Of a stretch of DNA of 22,609 nt, positions 20,336 to 22,609 are shown one piece after another; position 1 is the first letter of the stretch, and each line of letters opens with the position of its first letter. The position numbers and the translations under genes were made by a program. The DNA comes from a virus. The stretch lies in IMG/VR virus record IMGVR_UViG_3300028809_000075, positions 1 through 22,609 of that record. The stretch is one strand, 5' to 3'. Under the pieces are notes generated by a model. The model did no database searches. It was given only the letters and a program-made list of their open reading frames with translations, and was not told where the DNA came from.

Positions 20336-21451
20336 ATGGCAACCACGACCTTTGGCGTGAATGACGCCAATGCCGTCAAGCTGTGGGCGAAGCGTCTCGG
20401 TTTCCAGATCGTGTATCGGACCGATATCTCCGCGCTCATCGGCGAAGACGCGAATTCCATCATCCAGCTCAAGCCCGAGACATCCAAGTCAGCCGGCGAT
20501 CAGGTGACGTTCTCCCTGATGACCGAGCTGACTGGCGACGGTTTCACCGAAAGTGAAATCGCCGAGGGCAATGGCGAGTCGCTGTCCATCTATTCGGACG
20601 CCATCGTCATCAACGAGCTTGGCCACGTCGTCGGCATCCCCAACAAGGGTCGTTCGATCGATGACCAGCGGGTGCCGTTCAACCTCCGCGATGCAGCCCG
20701 CATGGGTCTGCGTGCCTGGTGGTCCAAGCGCCTGTCCACGATCTTCTTCAACCATGTCTGCGGCTACACCCCGGAGACCCGCGCGAAGTACCGTGGCAAC
20801 AACGCGATCATCGCTCCGTCGTCGGGCCGGCAGATATGGGTCGACGCCGCCAACAACAACTCCGATGGCGACGAAAACCTGGCGAGCGATGACGTGTTCA
20901 CGCTCCGCATGGTCGACATCGCCCGCGAAGTTGCGGAGACCCAGTCCAACCCGGTGCGCCCGCTCAACGTCGAAGGCTACGACGACGGCCGGGATATCTC
21001 GGGCGGCAAGTACGTCATGTACCTGCATCCCTACCAGGTCACGGACCTCCGCACCAACACCTCGACCGGGCAGTGGCTCGACATCCAGAAGGCCGCGTTG
21101 GCCAACGGATCGGCGAGCAAGAACCCGATCTACACCGACGCTCTCGGCGAGCATAACAACGTGATCCTGAAGAAGGCCAATCACGTCACGCTCGGCGCGA
21201 ACTCTGGCACCCCGACGACCTCTGTCCCCAATACCCGCCGGGCGGTTCTGCTCGGCGCCCAGGCTGTCGCCATGGCGACTTCCAAGGACGGCGGCGAGAC
21301 CGATTACTCGTGGAACGAAGAGCTGCTCGATCACAAGCGCAAGCTCGAAGTTTCGGTCATGTCCATCTTCGGCATGAAGAAGACCCAGTTCAACAGCGCC
21401 GATTTCGGCACCGTTGTGGTGTCTTCGTATGCCGCGGCCCACACCAGCTAA
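20336..21451 (+). CDS. Major capsid protein, N4-gp56 family (371 aa)
   Basis: The protein follows the N4-gp56 family major capsid pattern: 'TTTFGVNDANAVKLWAKRL', 'SIIQLKPETSKSAGDQVTFSLMTELTGDGFTESEIAEGNGESLSIYSDAIVINELGHVV', 'QRVPFNLRDAARMGLRAWWSKRL' and 'MYLHPYQVTDLRTNTSTGQW'. It would form the HK97-fold shell of the head. A clear GGAG precedes the ATG by six bases, consistent with strong expression. It is followed closely by two beta-rich late genes. The length is ordinary for this family. Confidence 0.9.
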   Translation: MATTTFGVNDANAVKLWAKRLGFQIVYRTDISALIGEDANSIIQLKPETSKSAGDQVTFSLMTELTGDGFTESEIAEGNGESLSIYSDAIVINELGHVVGIPNKGRSIDDQRVPFNLRDAARMGLRAWWSKRLSTIFFNHVCGYTPETRAKYRGNNAIIAPSSGRQIWVDAANNNSDGDENLASDDVFTLRMVDIAREVAETQSNPVRPLNVEGYDDGRDISGGKYVMYLHPYQVTDLRTNTSTGQWLDIQKAALANGSASKNPIYTDALGEHNNVILKKANHVTLGANSGTPTTSVPNTRRAVLLGAQAVAMATSKDGGETDYSWNEELLDHKRKLEVSVMSIFGMKKTQFNSADFGTVVVSSYAAAHTS

Positions 21452-21463
21452 GGAGGCTGAGCC

Positions 21464-21877
21464 ATGGCTACCAACACCGCAGGCTCGACCGCCCGCCGGC
21501 TCGAGACTCAGCAGGTTCACTACCTGCACAAGCAGATCACCTACGCCACCGAGAACACGGAAATCATCATCGGCTACCTGCCGGCGAATGCGACCGTTAT
21601 CGGCGGCGGGGTGCACGTGGTTACTGCGTTCAACGACTCCGGCACCGATACGCTGGATGTCGGGTTCACGGGGGGCTCGTCCACCGCTGATCCGAACGCC
21701 TACGCGACCCTGCTCGACCTGTCTGCTGTCGGCTTCATCGCCCTCGATGAACTGGCGGCGACGACCAACATCAAGCAGACCGTCGATACGACCGTGACCT
21801 GCATCTACAACGGCCAGAACAACAACGCGTCGGCCGGCGTGGCTGAGGTCTACGTCACCTACGTGCTCGCCAACTGA
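21464..21877 (+). CDS. Putative head decoration or structural protein (137 aa)
   Basis: The ATG is preceded by a strong AAGGAGG. The protein is beta-rich and Thr/Ala/Asn-rich (QQVHYLHKQITYATENTEIIIGYLPANATVIGGGVHVVTAFNDSG, VDTTVTCIYNGQNNNASAGVAEVYVTYVL), which suits a capsid-surface protein. Its place just after the capsid gene fits a decoration protein. The start '(N)TAGSTARRLETQQ' is also seen in similar phage structural proteins of unknown detail. Confidence 0.72.
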   Translation: MATNTAGSTARRLETQQVHYLHKQITYATENTEIIIGYLPANATVIGGGVHVVTAFNDSGTDTLDVGFTGGSSTADPNAYATLLDLSAVGFIALDELAATTNIKQTVDTTVTCIYNGQNNNASAGVAEVYVTYVLAN

Positions 21878-21884
21878 GACATGT

Positions 21885-21906
21885 GAGGCGGGCTTCGGCC
21901 CGTCTC
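21885..21906 (+). terminator. Strong UUCG hairpin between late structural genes
   Basis: GAGGCGGGC (21885-21893) and GCCCGTCTC (21898-21906) form a nine-pair stem with one G-U pair, closed by a TTCG tetraloop. CTTC follows rather than a full T tract. It is probably a partial terminator or RNA stabiliser after the capsid and decoration genes. Confidence 0.65.
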
Positions 21907-21925
21907 CTTCACAAGGAGAAATCAC

Positions 21926-22408
21926 ATGGCTAACACTGGCACGCACGACCTCTACAAGGACTCGGCCGTCAAAGTCGGGACACTCCAGCAGACTGGCAGT
22001 CCGATTGCTGTCGGCGACGCCAACACGTCGCTTTCCGCTGAGCACAGCGGCAAGCCTCACCTGGTTGCCAATGTGTCGGCGGATCGGACGTTTACGCTTC
22101 CTGCCGCCAAGGCGGGGCTCGATTTCGATCTCATCGCCACGGTTGGCGCTGCCGATGGTCATGACTGGATCATCTCGACCGGCTCTGACACGAACTACTA
22201 TGTCGGCGCCATCGTGCATCTGGATACCGACTCCGACGCGGCAGGTGACGAGATCGTAGTCGTTGCTCCTGATGGCAACTCGAACTCCAAGCTGCAGATA
22301 AACCTGCCGCAGGGTGGAACTCGGGTTCGCCTTATCTGCGACGGCACGCTGTGGACGGTGAGCGGGTTCGCCGTATCGGCCACGGCTCCGACCTTCGCTG
22401 ACCAGTAA
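21926..22408 (+). CDS. Putative virion structural protein (160 aa)
   Basis: AAGGAG precedes the ATG by seven bases. The protein is beta-rich with many Asp, Thr and Gly residues (TFTLPAAKAGLDFDLIATVGAADGHDWIISTGSD, LQINLPQGGTRVRLICDGTLWTVSGFAV). The 'LPQGG-RVRLICDG--WTVSG' ending is typical of phage structural proteins with a C-terminal beta-sandwich. The exact role (decoration, connector or fibre) is not clear. The TAA and the next ATG share one base. Confidence 0.7.
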   Translation: MANTGTHDLYKDSAVKVGTLQQTGSPIAVGDANTSLSAEHSGKPHLVANVSADRTFTLPAAKAGLDFDLIATVGAADGHDWIISTGSDTNYYVGAIVHLDTDSDAAGDEIVVVAPDGNSNSKLQINLPQGGTRVRLICDGTLWTVSGFAVSATAPTFADQ

Positions 22409-22599
22409 TGGACCTCACCTACGAATATCTGTGGTCGGCGGGATACCTCCTGCCGACCGATACCCCGCTCAAGGGCGGCATCATCACGACGGTCAAAGAG
22501 GATGGCTCATGGGCCGTCCATCCGAATGTCGTCGCTGTTGAGGTGCCTCGACGCGGCAAGAAAGCAGCTCGGGCGAAGCGAGGGAGGGCGAAGTCATGA
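22408..22599 (+). CDS. Small basic late protein (63 aa)
   Basis: The gene shares one base with the preceding stop and four with the next start. The protein has an N-terminal 'DLTYEYLWSAGYLLPTDTPLKGG' and a very basic tail (VPRRGKKAARAKRGRAKS). It may be a minor head or connector protein. No family recognised. Confidence 0.68.
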   Translation: MDLTYEYLWSAGYLLPTDTPLKGGIITTVKEDGSWAVHPNVVAVEVPRRGKKAARAKRGRAKS

Positions 22600-22609
22600 G
22601 CGATCGCGC
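22596..22609 (+). CDS. Start of a further late gene, cut by the window edge
   Basis: An ATG at 22596 overlaps the preceding stop (ATGA) and opens MSDR before the window ends. Only the coupling supports it; the product is unknown. Confidence 0.4.

Noticed and set aside
20489-22219. A 576-codon open frame on the minus strand
   Set aside because: It is antisense to the capsid and two structural genes, which have clear ribosome sites and family patterns. The predicted protein is Gly/Arg/Val-rich with no motif.
1-22609. tRNA genes, CRISPR arrays and transposable elements
   Set aside because: No T-arm-like GGTTCGA context in a cloverleaf, no regularly spaced direct repeats and no transposase-like protein were seen by eye.

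Overview
The window reads as about 22.6 kb of a temperate phage or prophage with a short-tailed (podovirus-like) head. It is GC-rich and densely coded, with many 1-4 base gene overlaps. A CI/Cro-type switch shows that it is temperate. A P22-type portal, an N4-gp56-type capsid protein and a beta-helix tailspike suggest a podovirus-like virion. The small early proteins and the general look point to an alphaproteobacterial host, most likely Hyphomicrobiales (Rhizobiales), but that is an impression from protein flavour and not a proven assignment. No integrase, lysis cassette, tRNA or CRISPR array is visible, and both ends cut through coding sequence.

Layout. (1) 1-1839, minus strand: a tightly packed leftward operon of eight small, mostly unrecognised genes, driven by a promoter at 1892-1920 that carries two repressor operators. 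(2) 1986-2953: a CI-like repressor with an intact self-cleavage triad on the minus strand, facing a 63-residue Cro-like protein on the plus strand, with related operators between them. (3) 2950-5083: a rightward early operon with a 24-residue membrane peptide and two adjacent ParB-like genes. (4) 5029-5494: a minus-strand gene interrupts the operon. It shares a remarkably symmetric palindrome with the next plus-strand gene. (5) 5492-8571: small early proteins, a phage-type N6-adenine methyltransferase, a stand-alone DnaA domain IV protein and a replication-protein-like partner. (6) 8531-8983: a ribbon-helix-helix regulator on the minus strand with its own promoter and repeats, then a short plus-strand gene. 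(7) 8980-9666: a C5-cytosine methyltransferase. (8) 9667-10196: a poorly coding, structure-rich gap. (9) 10197-11808: six small genes ending in a 186-residue protein at the end of the early region. (10) 11809-12274: a hairpin-rich non-coding boundary. (11) 12275-22609: the late operon: small terminase, three structural genes including the tailspike, a small membrane protein, large terminase, portal, scaffold, capsid and further structural proteins.

How it fits together. The repressor would hold down both the leftward and rightward promoters, because each has a near-identical 15-17 bp palindrome at the same offset from a perfect TTGACA -35 box. SOS-type cleavage would release them. The rightward transcript then supplies ParB-like DNA-binding proteins, replication functions and two DNA methyltransferases of different chemistry. 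The late region follows after a non-coding segment with strong secondary structure. The most unusual points are the symmetric divergent palindrome at 5437-5494, the nested coding palindromes at 5140-5249, the unattached DnaA domain IV, the structured gap at 9958-10115, and a tailspike cassette lying between the small and large terminase genes.
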